From the NCBI GenBank assembly GCA_011064905.1, contig JAAKFW010000088.1:1-6417 (forward strand): 6,417 nt of DNA. The letters run 5' to 3'. The position numbers and the translations under genes were made by a program. The notes under the pieces were generated by a model. That model did not search any database. It was given only the letters and a program-made list of their open reading frames with translations, and was not told the origin of the DNA. The stretch is from Candidatus Anoxychlamydiales bacterium (GTDB lineage Bacteria > Chlamydiota > Chlamydiia > Chlamydiales > SM23-39). Every line of letters starts with the position of its first letter. The stretch's first letter is position 1. Positions 1 through 5,754 of the stretch are shown in pieces.

Positions 1-1
1 C

Positions 2-64
2 CTCCATAAATTTAAGCTTCTTTTAAATAATTCAATAACTTACCGGCTAAAGCCGGTAGATTGA
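2..64 (+). CDS. Possible C-terminal end of a gene entering from the left (partial, unidentified)
   Basis: From base 2 the plus strand is open for 20 codons and ends in TGA at 62-64. The short translation (it ends in LKPVD) is not recognisable as any family. The only support is position: the stop lies just before a hairpin plus T-run at 72-100 that would terminate plus-strand transcription, as expected for a gene converging on nadK. In DNA this AT-rich an open run of 20 codons can easily occur by chance, and a perfect GC-rich hairpin at 41-58 lies inside it, which would be odd for coding sequence. This is a weak call; the alternative is plain intergenic DNA. Confidence 0.15.
   Translation, partial: LHKFKLLLNNSITYRLKPVD
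41..58. repeat. GC-rich perfect inverted repeat (hairpin)
   Basis: TACCGGC at 41-47 is the exact reverse complement of GCCGGTA at 52-58. The loop is TAAA, which can tighten to two bases if T48-A51 also pairs. It stands out because the surrounding DNA is nearly all A and T. On the minus strand it lies about 180 nt past the nadK stop and is followed by a moderately T-rich stretch without a clean T-tract, so it could be a weak intrinsic terminator or an RNA-stabilising 3' end for the xseA-xseB-dxs-nadK transcript. A dispersed repeat or the end hairpin of a small transposon-derived element is also possible. The structure is certain; the role is not. Confidence 0.5.
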
Positions 65-71
65 CTAATGT

Positions 72-100
72 TGAGATTATCTAGAATTTCATTTTTTTTT
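72..100 (+). terminator. Candidate rho-independent terminator, plus strand
   Basis: TGAGATT at 72-78 can pair with AATTTCA at 85-91 around a six-base loop (one G-U pair). It is followed directly by nine Ts at 92-100. The stem is short and AT-rich, so predicted stability is low, but the uninterrupted T-run immediately after the stem is the right geometry. It would end a plus-strand transcript arriving from the left, converging on nadK. No such gene can be identified within the window. Confidence 0.3.
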
Positions 101-113
101 AGTTAACTAAAAA
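96..113. repeat. 18-bp perfect AT palindrome
   Basis: TTTTT-AGTTAACT-AAAAA reads identically on both strands and is followed by four more Ts on the plus strand (114-117). As RNA it folds to a seven-pair stem with a UUAA loop. It overlaps the T-run of the candidate terminator at 72-100 and may be a second weak terminator in the gap between convergent genes. A protein-binding site is another possibility. AT-rich intergenic DNA produces such palindromes readily. Confidence 0.3.
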
Positions 114-236
114 TTTTAGGATGACCACTCTTGTTTTTCAACTCTTAAAATACAACTTTTGATAATACCTCATGAATTTTAACTCTAGTCTTTAGATAAT
201 CGATAATTTACAAATACTGCAAATAAATTTGTTTTT

Positions 237-1088
237 TCAGTTTAAAACTCCAATTTTTCCAGCCCAATTTAATTTAGATCTAAGTGTTGAAAAATAATTG
301 TGTCTTTCTAGTTTAACTAACTTAAACTCTTTTTTGCTTTTTTTAATTTTAAAAGTCTCATTGGTTCTCATCTCAAAATGTACTAAGCCATCAGAGTGAA
401 CTTCAATTGGAGATTTAAATTTTGATAAGTATTTTATTTCGATTTCAGTGTCAGCGGGTATTATAATGGGTCTATTTGTAATAGCGTGAGGACAGATTGG
501 AGTTATTAAAAAGGCATCTAAGGTCGGATATAAGATAGGCCCTCCAGCAGATAGTGAGTATGCAGTAGATCCATTTGGAGTTGCTATGATTATTCCATCA
601 GCTGAGAATGTATTTAAATACTTATTGTCTACGCTAATGCTAATGTCAATTAAAGAGTGATTGTGAGCTCTATGAAAAGTAACATCGTTTGCAGCAAAAG
701 AGACTTCGCCTTTAGAAGATATGGCTTCTATTATAATTCTCTTTTCAACTTTATATTTTTTTGAGATTAAATCATCGAGGGATTCAAAAATATCAGCGCT
801 TGGGATATCCGCCATAAAGCCGAGATTACCAAGATTTATTCCTAAAATAGCTGCATCTAAATCACTATATTTATGGGCGAGACGAAGTATCGTTCCATCT
901 CCTCCAAGGGAGATTAAAAATTTTAGTTTTTTTACATTTACAGAAGAAAGAGAGGGGATATTTAATGTTTTTGCTTTTTCATCTTCTGCTACAACTTTAA
1001 TATTATTTTTAGTTAAGTAATCAGCTATCTTTTTTGCAACATCAAAAGATGACTTGATTTCTTCGTTTGGAAAAAGTCCAATAATCAT
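237..1088 (-). CDS. nadK: NAD kinase
   Basis: Cytosolic enzyme that phosphorylates NAD to NADP using ATP or polyphosphate; it sets the cell's NADP(H) supply. The 283-residue protein is of normal length for bacterial NAD kinases. It opens with the usual first beta strand (MIIGLFPN). It carries the GGDGT motif at 62-66 with the catalytic Asp64, GINLGNLGF at 83-91, an NDV form of the NE/D motif at 134-136, the long signature ADGIIIATPNGSTAY at 163-177 followed by SAGGP, then ITPICPH at 195-201 with NRPIIIP, and a C-terminal YFSTLRSKLNW typical of the family. One oddity is Asn172 where PTGSTAY is the common form. The ATG at 1088 is supported by TAAGG seven bases upstream, a ribosome-binding site that includes the dxs stop codon. 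It is last in the xseA-xseB-dxs-nadK run, nine bases after dxs. Linkage with dxs makes sense because the next MEP enzyme uses NADPH (inference). Confidence 0.96.
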   Translation of the reverse strand: MIIGLFPNEEIKSSFDVAKKIADYLTKNNIKVVAEDEKAKTLNIPSLSSVNVKKLKFLISLGGDGTILRLAHKYSDLDAAILGINLGNLGFMADIPSADIFESLDDLISKKYKVEKRIIIEAISSKGEVSFAANDVTFHRAHNHSLIDISISVDNKYLNTFSADGIIIATPNGSTAYSLSAGGPILYPTLDAFLITPICPHAITNRPIIIPADTEIEIKYLSKFKSPIEVHSDGLVHFEMRTNETFKIKKSKKEFKLVKLERHNYFSTLRSKLNWAGKIGVLN

Positions 1089-1095
1089 AAAATTA

Positions 1096-1100
1096 CCTTA
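1096..1100 (-). promoter_or_regulatory. Ribosome-binding site of nadK overlapping the dxs stop
   Basis: On the minus strand TAAGG combines the dxs TAA stop (1100-1098) with two Gs, leaving seven bases before the nadK ATG. This fixes the nadK start and suggests that ribosomes finishing dxs can reinitiate on nadK. Confidence 0.6.
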
Positions 1101-2972
1101 TAATATTTTAGTTCTTTCAAGTGTAGTATTTAATATTTTTTCAGAAATTGATTTAGCATCTAGTTTCAGATCTTCAATTAGATCTTTATATCCGCCGTGA
1201 GTTATAAATTGATCTGGAAGAGCAAAATTTAAAACATCTATATCTTTAATATTGTTTTGAACAATAAAATTATTAAAAATCGATCCAAAGCCACATTTTA
1301 TTGAGTGCTCTTCTATAGTGACTACAGTTTTATGAGTCTCAAGAAGCTTTTTGAATAGTGATTCATTCAAAGGTTTTATGAAGATGGGGTCTAAAATTGT
1401 AGGATTCCAGCCTTGATTTTTTAAATTCTTTTTAATCTCTAAAGCTGTTCTATACATATGACCAATTGAAATAATCAATATATCTTGCCCTTCACTTAAG
1501 ATATCAAATGATCCTATCTTTCTTTTTTTAAGGGGCTTTTTAGTCTCTAAGGCTTCCATATTGGGATATCTTATCGCAACAGGTCTTTTCCAGCTAAACA
1601 CGCTATTTAAAAGCTCTTTTAAAACGTTTGCATCTCTAGGCTGTGTTATTACCATGTTTGGCATAGCATTTAAAAACCCAATATCATAAATACCGTGATG
1701 TGTCGGTCCGTCCGGGCCGGAGAGCCCAGCTCTATCTATTGCAAAAACAACAGGGAGATCTTGAAGACAGATATCTTGAAAAAGATTATCTAATGCTCGC
1801 TGCAGAAATGTTGAATAAATACTTACTATAACTTTTAAATTTTTATTTAAAGCGATTCCGCCTGCGTATGTTAGAGCATGACCTTCTGCTATTCCAACGT
1901 CTATACATCTATCCGGAAATTTTTCCTTAAATTCTACTAGAGAAGAACCTTTAAGCATCGCAGGGTTAACAACAACAATATTTGGATCTTTCTTCGCCAT
2001 ATCTAAAATATGGGAGCCGAAAACTTTTGGAAATGTAAGTTTGGATTTTGATAAAAAATCACCGGTTGTAATATCAAAAGGTCGTACTCCATGATATGAT
2101 TCGGGATTAGATATAGCCTTTTCCATTCCTTTCCCTTTAATCGTTACAACATGAATTATTACAGGTTTTTCACTGTTTTTTACCTTTTCAAAAGTATCTA
2201 TCATCTTTTTTATATCATGACCGTCAATAGGACCAATGTAAGAGAGGTTTAGATGCTCAAAAAAAATTGCCGGACTGACTAAATTTTTAACGGACTGAGT
2301 TATTTTTTTTCCTTGGCTTGCTAAGAATTTTCCGATATTTGGTATTTTTTCTAATAGTGTTTGCAATTCAGAGTAGATCTTATTAGATCTGGGATTGCTA
2401 AAAAATCTGGAGAGTAAGTTTTTGATATTTCCAACGTTTTTGGAAATAGCCATTTTATTATCATTTAAAATGACGATTAGCTTTTTCGTATCTTGATCAA
2501 TATTATTTAAAGCTTCTAGAGCTAGACCATTTGTAAGAGTTGCATCTCCAATGATTGGAATAACATGTTCATCTCTATTTAAGAGATCTCTATTTTTAGC
2601 AAGACCTAATGCAAGAGATAGAGCAGAACCTGCGTGTCCAAGATGGAAATGATCGTGAATGGATTCATTAAAATGTGAAAATCCACAAAGTCCTTTAAAT
2701 TGACGAAGTGTATCAAATAATTTGTTTCTTCCAGTTAAAAGTTTATGGGTGTAGCTCTGATGAGAGACATCGAATATAAATTTATCATAAGGGGAATCAA
2801 ATACAAAATGAAGAGCCATGCTTAGCTCAACAGCACCTAAGTTAGATCCTAGGTGTCCACCATTTTTTGATAAAACCTCAATTATTCTTTCTCTAATTTC
2901 TTGAGATAAGAGATCTAAATCCTCAATTGATAGTTTTTTGATATCTTTAGGATTTGAGATTTTCTCTAGCAT
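1098..2972 (-). CDS. dxs: 1-deoxy-D-xylulose-5-phosphate synthase
   Basis: Thiamine-diphosphate enzyme that condenses pyruvate with glyceraldehyde 3-phosphate to 1-deoxy-D-xylulose 5-phosphate, the entry step of the MEP isoprenoid pathway (also a precursor of thiamine and pyridoxal in some bacteria). At 624 residues it is full length. Domain I has GGHLGSNLG (His40, the counterpart of E. coli His49), HQSYTHKLLTGR from His71, the cofactor motif starting at GDA (142-144) and ending at NDN (170-172; Asp143 and Asn172 as metal ligands), and YIGPIDGHD at 245-253. Domain II has the catalytic Glu363 in IAEGHA, YSTFLQRA at 386-393 and AIDRAGLSGPDG with Asp421, then His425. Arg468 in IRYP matches E. 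coli Arg478, a phosphate contact. Domain III ends with HGGY. Two departures from the common form are GDA for GDG, and EGH for EQH at the catalytic Glu. The start ATG shares one base with the xseB stop (TAATG), so translation is probably coupled. Confidence 0.97.
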   Translation of the reverse strand: MLEKISNPKDIKKLSIEDLDLLSQEIRERIIEVLSKNGGHLGSNLGAVELSMALHFVFDSPYDKFIFDVSHQSYTHKLLTGRNKLFDTLRQFKGLCGFSHFNESIHDHFHLGHAGSALSLALGLAKNRDLLNRDEHVIPIIGDATLTNGLALEALNNIDQDTKKLIVILNDNKMAISKNVGNIKNLLSRFFSNPRSNKIYSELQTLLEKIPNIGKFLASQGKKITQSVKNLVSPAIFFEHLNLSYIGPIDGHDIKKMIDTFEKVKNSEKPVIIHVVTIKGKGMEKAISNPESYHGVRPFDITTGDFLSKSKLTFPKVFGSHILDMAKKDPNIVVVNPAMLKGSSLVEFKEKFPDRCIDVGIAEGHALTYAGGIALNKNLKVIVSIYSTFLQRALDNLFQDICLQDLPVVFAIDRAGLSGPDGPTHHGIYDIGFLNAMPNMVITQPRDANVLKELLNSVFSWKRPVAIRYPNMEALETKKPLKKRKIGSFDILSEGQDILIISIGHMYRTALEIKKNLKNQGWNPTILDPIFIKPLNESLFKKLLETHKTVVTIEEHSIKCGFGSIFNNFIVQNNIKDIDVLNFALPDQFITHGGYKDLIEDLKLDAKSISEKILNTTLERTKIL

Positions 2973-3247
2973 TAACGATCCATTATTCCATCTTTAGAAT
3001 GCTCAAAATCTTGAGTTTTAGGTTTTTTATGGTCATTATCCATTTCCAAATTAGAGTTTCGATCTTTAATAAGAGTCTCGATTTTTTGTTCAGCAAGATT
3101 CAGCTTCTTATTGCAGGTTTTTATTAAAAAATTAGCTTCTTCAAATAATTTAAGTGAATTATCTAAAGACACTTTTCCTTCGTTCATTTTTTGTAGTATT
3201 TCATCTAGCCTTTCAAAGGATTTTTCAAATGATATTTCATCTCTCAT
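2972..3247 (-). CDS. xseB: Exodeoxyribonuclease VII small subunit
   Basis: Small helical subunit of exonuclease VII; several copies bind each XseA and are needed for processive degradation of single-stranded DNA to oligonucleotides. The first 60 residues follow the family pattern: SFEKSFERLDEIL at 6-18, then EGKVSLDNSLKLFEEA at 23-38 and LNLAEQKIETL at 49-59, corresponding to the SFE/LxxIVxxLE, GxLxLEEAL and AEQKV elements. The tail from about 61 to 91 is hydrophilic and charged, and makes the protein slightly longer than the 80-residue E. coli subunit. The ATG at 3247 lies inside the end of xseA (11-base overlap), and the stop overlaps the dxs ATG by one base, so the gene is locked between its neighbours and probably coupled to both. 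Confidence 0.93.
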   Translation of the reverse strand: MRDEISFEKSFERLDEILQKMNEGKVSLDNSLKLFEEANFLIKTCNKKLNLAEQKIETLIKDRNSNLEMDNDHKKPKTQDFEHSKDGIMDR

Positions 3248-4586
3248 TTTTACTCTCTACTGTAGCATAAATTTTTCCATCAGATACCATAGCTGAGATT
3301 TTATCAGTTTCATTGATATCTTTAGTAGATAGAATAATAGAATTATCCTTTTCATTAAAGAGAATACTATATCCTTTCTTTAAAAGATTTTTGGGGTCTA
3401 TAGCTTTTAGATGATCTACTAGCTTTTCTAATCTCTCTTTTTTAATTAAAAGATTGTTATTACAGCTTAGATTTAATCTTTTTGCAAATTCACTCAGTTC
3501 ATTTCTGAAATCCTCAATTTTCATTTGAGGATTTAGAAATTTTGTTTGATTATAGATAAGCTTTAAAAGCTCCTTTTGCGATACTAGCTTTTGTTTAATA
3601 GTAGAGTCTATTGAATTTTTTAAATCATCTAACATCTGCATCTGTTTTCCGAGAATAGTATAAGGAGAGGTAAATACACTTTGATTTTTGAAATTATGAA
3701 GTTGTAGTTTTAGGTTTTCTAATTTATATGAAATGTTTTTTACAATTTGAGTTTCAAAATATTTCAAAGTATCTAAAAATTGAGCTTTTTCTTTTATCAC
3801 AATTTCAGCAGCGGCAGATGGTGTCGGAGCTCTTACATCTGCTACAAAATCTGATATAGATATATCTGTTTCATGACCAACTGCTGAAATTATCGGTATT
3901 GCTGATTTAAAAATAGCAATAGCTACTATCTCTTCATTAAAAGCCCAAAGATCCTCTAAAGAGCCTCCGCCTCTTCCAACTATAATCACATCAACTAAAT
4001 TATATTTATTAAAATCATCTATTGCTTTAGCTATTTCAAAACTAGATCCCTCTCCTTGTACTTTTACAGGATTCAGGATCAAATGGAAATTTGAGAATCT
4101 TCTTTTTAATACATTTAAAATATCTTGGATAACTGATCCAGTAGGAGATGTTACAACCCCTATTTTTTTAGGTAAAATAGGAAGAGCTTTTTTATGGGAT
4201 TTATCAAAAAAGCCTTGAGATTTTAATTTTTCTTTAAGCTCATTTAGCTTTATTAAAAGATCTCCTTTGCCAGAATAAGACAATTTTCTAGCAATTAGTT
4301 GATAGTTGCCCCTTGGCGGATAAACACTCATCTGAGCTTCTATTATTACTTCATCGCCATCTTTTGGTATTTTTTCTAAATTTTTCGCATTGCCTCTAAA
4401 AAGAGCTACAGATATTTGAGAGGTAGAATCTTTTAAACTAAAATACATATGCCCAGATGATTGATGTTTGAAATTAGAGACCTCTCCACTAATCGTAATA
4501 AATGTAAAATTTTTCTCTAATAAAGATTTTATAGAATATGTAAGCTCGCTGACTGTTAAAACTTTATTTGTATACTGTGTTTGCAT
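3237..4586 (-). CDS. xseA: Exodeoxyribonuclease VII large subunit
   Basis: Catalytic subunit of exonuclease VII, a cytosolic nuclease that degrades single-stranded DNA from both ends without needing a metal and takes part in repair. Its 449 residues match the usual family length (E. coli 456). An N-terminal OB-fold domain spans about 10-105: TVSELT at 11-16, ISGEVSNFK at 32-40, GHMYFSLKD at 45-53 and YPPRGNYQL at 89-97. The catalytic core has GVVTSPTGSVIQDIL at 143-157, VGRGGGSLEDLWAFNEE at 203-219 and SAVGHETDISISDFVADVRA at 234-253 followed by PTPSAAAE. A long helical, probably coiled-coil region runs from about 265 to 400, and LLKKGYSIL at 401-409 opens the C-terminal segment. The start is fixed: an in-frame TAA lies three codons upstream, and no other start precedes the OB domain. 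No well-spaced Shine-Dalgarno is visible; AAAGAG abuts the ATG directly. First gene of the minus-strand operon. Confidence 0.97.
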   Translation of the reverse strand: MQTQYTNKVLTVSELTYSIKSLLEKNFTFITISGEVSNFKHQSSGHMYFSLKDSTSQISVALFRGNAKNLEKIPKDGDEVIIEAQMSVYPPRGNYQLIARKLSYSGKGDLLIKLNELKEKLKSQGFFDKSHKKALPILPKKIGVVTSPTGSVIQDILNVLKRRFSNFHLILNPVKVQGEGSSFEIAKAIDDFNKYNLVDVIIVGRGGGSLEDLWAFNEEIVAIAIFKSAIPIISAVGHETDISISDFVADVRAPTPSAAAEIVIKEKAQFLDTLKYFETQIVKNISYKLENLKLQLHNFKNQSVFTSPYTILGKQMQMLDDLKNSIDSTIKQKLVSQKELLKLIYNQTKFLNPQMKIEDFRNELSEFAKRLNLSCNNNLLIKKERLEKLVDHLKAIDPKNLLKKGYSILFNEKDNSIILSTKDINETDKISAMVSDGKIYATVESKNER

Positions 4587-4628
4587 CTCTTTTTAGGGTG
4601 TTTCAAAATAAAAATATTAATAGTTCTT

Positions 4629-4658
4629 AATATAACTTGAAATTTGTATCTTTTTCAA
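4629..4658 (-). promoter_or_regulatory. Predicted sigma70-type promoter of the xseA-xseB-dxs-nadK operon
   Basis: On the minus strand, TTGAAA (4658-4653; five of six to TTGACA) and TATATT (4634-4629; five of six to TATAAT) are 18 bases apart. Transcription would start near 4622, giving a leader of roughly 36 bases before the xseA ATG. The elements interlock with the tpiA promoter on the other strand. Prediction only; AT-rich DNA yields false -10 boxes, but position and spacing fit well. Confidence 0.55.
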
Positions 4659-4666
4659 TCTATAAT
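4637..4666 (+). promoter_or_regulatory. Predicted sigma70-type promoter of the tpiA-secG-def operon
   Basis: TTGAAA at 4637-4642 and a perfect TATAAT at 4661-4666 are separated by 18 bases. Transcription would begin near 4673, leaving a leader of about 27 bases before the tpiA ATG at 4700. It is the better of the two divergent promoters by consensus match. The TTG of its -35 box is also the first codon of a longer tpiA reading frame, which would lie upstream of the transcript start and is therefore not a real start codon. Confidence 0.65.
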
Positions 4667-4689
4667 GTAAGTTTCAGTTATTTTTATAT

Positions 4690-4693
4690 AGGA
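4690..4693 (+). promoter_or_regulatory. Ribosome-binding site that decides the tpiA start
   Basis: AGGA followed by six bases and the ATG at 4700. This, plus alignment of the protein from that Met with the family N terminus (active-site Asn10 and Lys12), sets the start rather than the in-frame TTG at 4637. Confidence 0.7.
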
Positions 4694-4699
4694 AAAATT

Positions 4700-5452
4700 A
4701 TGGATAAAAAAAGTATAGTAGCCGGCAACTGGAAGATGAATAAAACTCAACTGGAGGCTAAAGAGTTTATTAAAAACTTAGCTCCTCTTATTCAATCAGC
4801 TAGAGCTAGCGTATATATATCGCCTTCTTTTACAGCTCTTCAAGAATCTATTTTAGCTGCAAATAACACAAATATCATCATTGGCGCTCAAAATATGCAC
4901 GATGAAACAGATGGCGCTTTTACCGGAGAGATATCAGGGGGAATGCTAAAAGCTTTAGGGGTTGAATTCGTAATACTTGGTCACTCAGAGAGAAGACATG
5001 TTTTTCATGAAGATAGTTCATTTATCAACAGAAAACTAATTAGAGCTCTAAAAGATGGTTTGCAGCCAATTTTATGTATTGGAGAGACTCAAAAAGAGAG
5101 AGAAGAGAAAAAGACTGAAATCGTTTTAGAAGAACAGTTTTTAAAAGGCATTCAAAATCTATCTAAAAAAGATGCTTCAAATATTATCATTGCATATGAG
5201 CCTGTCTGGGCAATTGGAACTGGGAAAACTGCAACATCAGAAATCGCAGAGCATGTCCACTCTTTTATAAGAAAACTTGTTGTTAAGCATTTGGATAAAG
5301 AAATTTCAAAAAATATGCATATCCTATATGGAGGTTCTGTTAAACCTCAAAATGTTGAAGAATTAATGCAGCAAGAAAATATAGATGGAGTTCTAGTTGG
5401 GGGAGCCTCTTTAGATTATAAAGTTTTTGCCCAAATTATAAATAAAGCTTAA
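4700..5452 (+). CDS. tpiA: Triosephosphate isomerase
   Basis: Cytosolic glycolytic enzyme that interconverts dihydroxyacetone phosphate and glyceraldehyde 3-phosphate. Read from the ATG at 4700 it has 250 residues, the standard length for this single-domain TIM barrel. The active site is complete: Asn10 and Lys12 in AGNWKMN, the electrophilic His95 in ILGHSERR, and the catalytic base Glu167 in AYEPVWAIGTGK, which also carries the hinged loop 6. The phosphate-binding YGGSVKP (210-216) and GVLVGGASL (230-238) follow. The frame extends upstream to a TTG at 4637, but those 21 extra residues lack family similarity and would overlap the promoter. The gene heads a plus-strand operon with secG (11 bases downstream) and def, and diverges from xseA. 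Its product feeds glyceraldehyde 3-phosphate to the Dxs step encoded on the other arm. Confidence 0.97.
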   Translation: MDKKSIVAGNWKMNKTQLEAKEFIKNLAPLIQSARASVYISPSFTALQESILAANNTNIIIGAQNMHDETDGAFTGEISGGMLKALGVEFVILGHSERRHVFHEDSSFINRKLIRALKDGLQPILCIGETQKEREEKKTEIVLEEQFLKGIQNLSKKDASNIIIAYEPVWAIGTGKTATSEIAEHVHSFIRKLVVKHLDKEISKNMHILYGGSVKPQNVEELMQQENIDGVLVGGASLDYKVFAQIINKA

Positions 5453-5463
5453 GGTTAAAAAAA

Positions 5464-5754
5464 ATGTCATTTTTATTTTATCTGTTTCTATTTTTATTTT
5501 TATTTTTATGTATTGTAACTATCTTAGTTATTATGTCACAAGAATCTAAAAGTATGGGTCTCGGCGCAGCTTTTGGAGGAGATGCTTCATCTTCTTTATT
5601 TGGAACATCAACTGCTGATGTTTTAAAAAAATTCACAGCTTACTTAATAACTTTTTTCATGATATCTTGCGTGGTTTTATCTCTTTGGACATCAGCTCTT
5701 GGTAGAGCTCAAGTTAAAGAAGTTCCAACGATCATTGAAGAGGTTCAAAAATGA
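5464..5754 (+). CDS. secG: Preprotein translocase subunit SecG
   Basis: Small inner-membrane subunit of the SecYEG channel that assists SecA-driven protein export. The 96-residue protein has the SecG layout: a first membrane helix at about 3-24, a cytoplasmic loop with QESKSMGLGAAFGGDAS at 26-42 and LFGTSTADVLKKFT at 45-58 (matching the family's GLGxAFGG...LFG...L.K.T pattern), and a second helix at about 58-78, then a short charged tail. The first helix is built partly from a Phe-Leu dipeptide repeat encoded by a hexanucleotide repeat. A ribosome-binding AAGG at 5451-5454 overlaps the tpiA stop, nine bases before the ATG. The last four bases overlap the def start (ATGA), implying coupled translation. 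tpiA followed by secG is a common pair in bacteria. Confidence 0.92.
   Translation: MSFLFYLFLFLFLFLCIVTILVIMSQESKSMGLGAAFGGDASSSLFGTSTADVLKKFTAYLITFFMISCVVLSLWTSALGRAQVKEVPTIIEEVQK
5490..5507 (+). repeat. Three perfect copies of ATTTTT inside secG
   Basis: Three tandem six-base units lie in the first membrane helix of secG; together with the flanking codons they give alternating Phe (TTT) and Leu (TTA) residues. The repeat unit is a multiple of three, so gain or loss of a copy would change helix length by two residues without breaking the frame. Confidence 0.8.
5740..5743 (+). promoter_or_regulatory. Ribosome-binding site of def inside secG
   Basis: GAGG within the last codons of secG, seven bases before the def ATG at 5751. 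It supports the start that overlaps the secG stop by four bases (ATGA). Confidence 0.6.

Noticed and set aside
1..7. Minus-strand ATG at 7-5 that could start a gene leaving the window on the left
   Set aside because: Only two codons are visible and there is no convincing ribosome-binding site.
121..173. Tiny frames in the left intergenic stretch (13 codons plus strand from 121, 11 codons minus strand from 173)
   Set aside because: They are too short, have no properly spaced ribosome-binding site, and are expected by chance.
220..237. CAAATAAATTTG hairpin followed by six Ts at the end of nadK
   Set aside because: The T-run is on the plus strand, the wrong direction for nadK, and the five-pair AT stem is too weak to call a terminator.
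721..1020. Plus-strand open frame of 99 codons
   Set aside because: It lies wholly antisense to nadK, has no recognisable domain and no upstream ribosome-binding site.
1703..1735. Local GC-rich patch with short inverted repeats inside dxs
   Set aside because: It encodes the conserved Gly/Pro/Arg-rich active-site segment (RAGLSGPDGPT), so the composition follows from the protein.
3111..3296. Plus-strand open frame of 61 codons
   Set aside because: It is antisense to xseB and the end of xseA, low in complexity, and explained by the coding strand.
4637..4699. N-terminal extension of tpiA by 21 codons from a TTG
   Set aside because: The TTG is the -35 box of a near-consensus promoter whose transcript would start near 4673. 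The extension has no family similarity, and AGGA correctly spaced before the ATG at 4700 gives a 250-residue protein with canonical active-site numbering.
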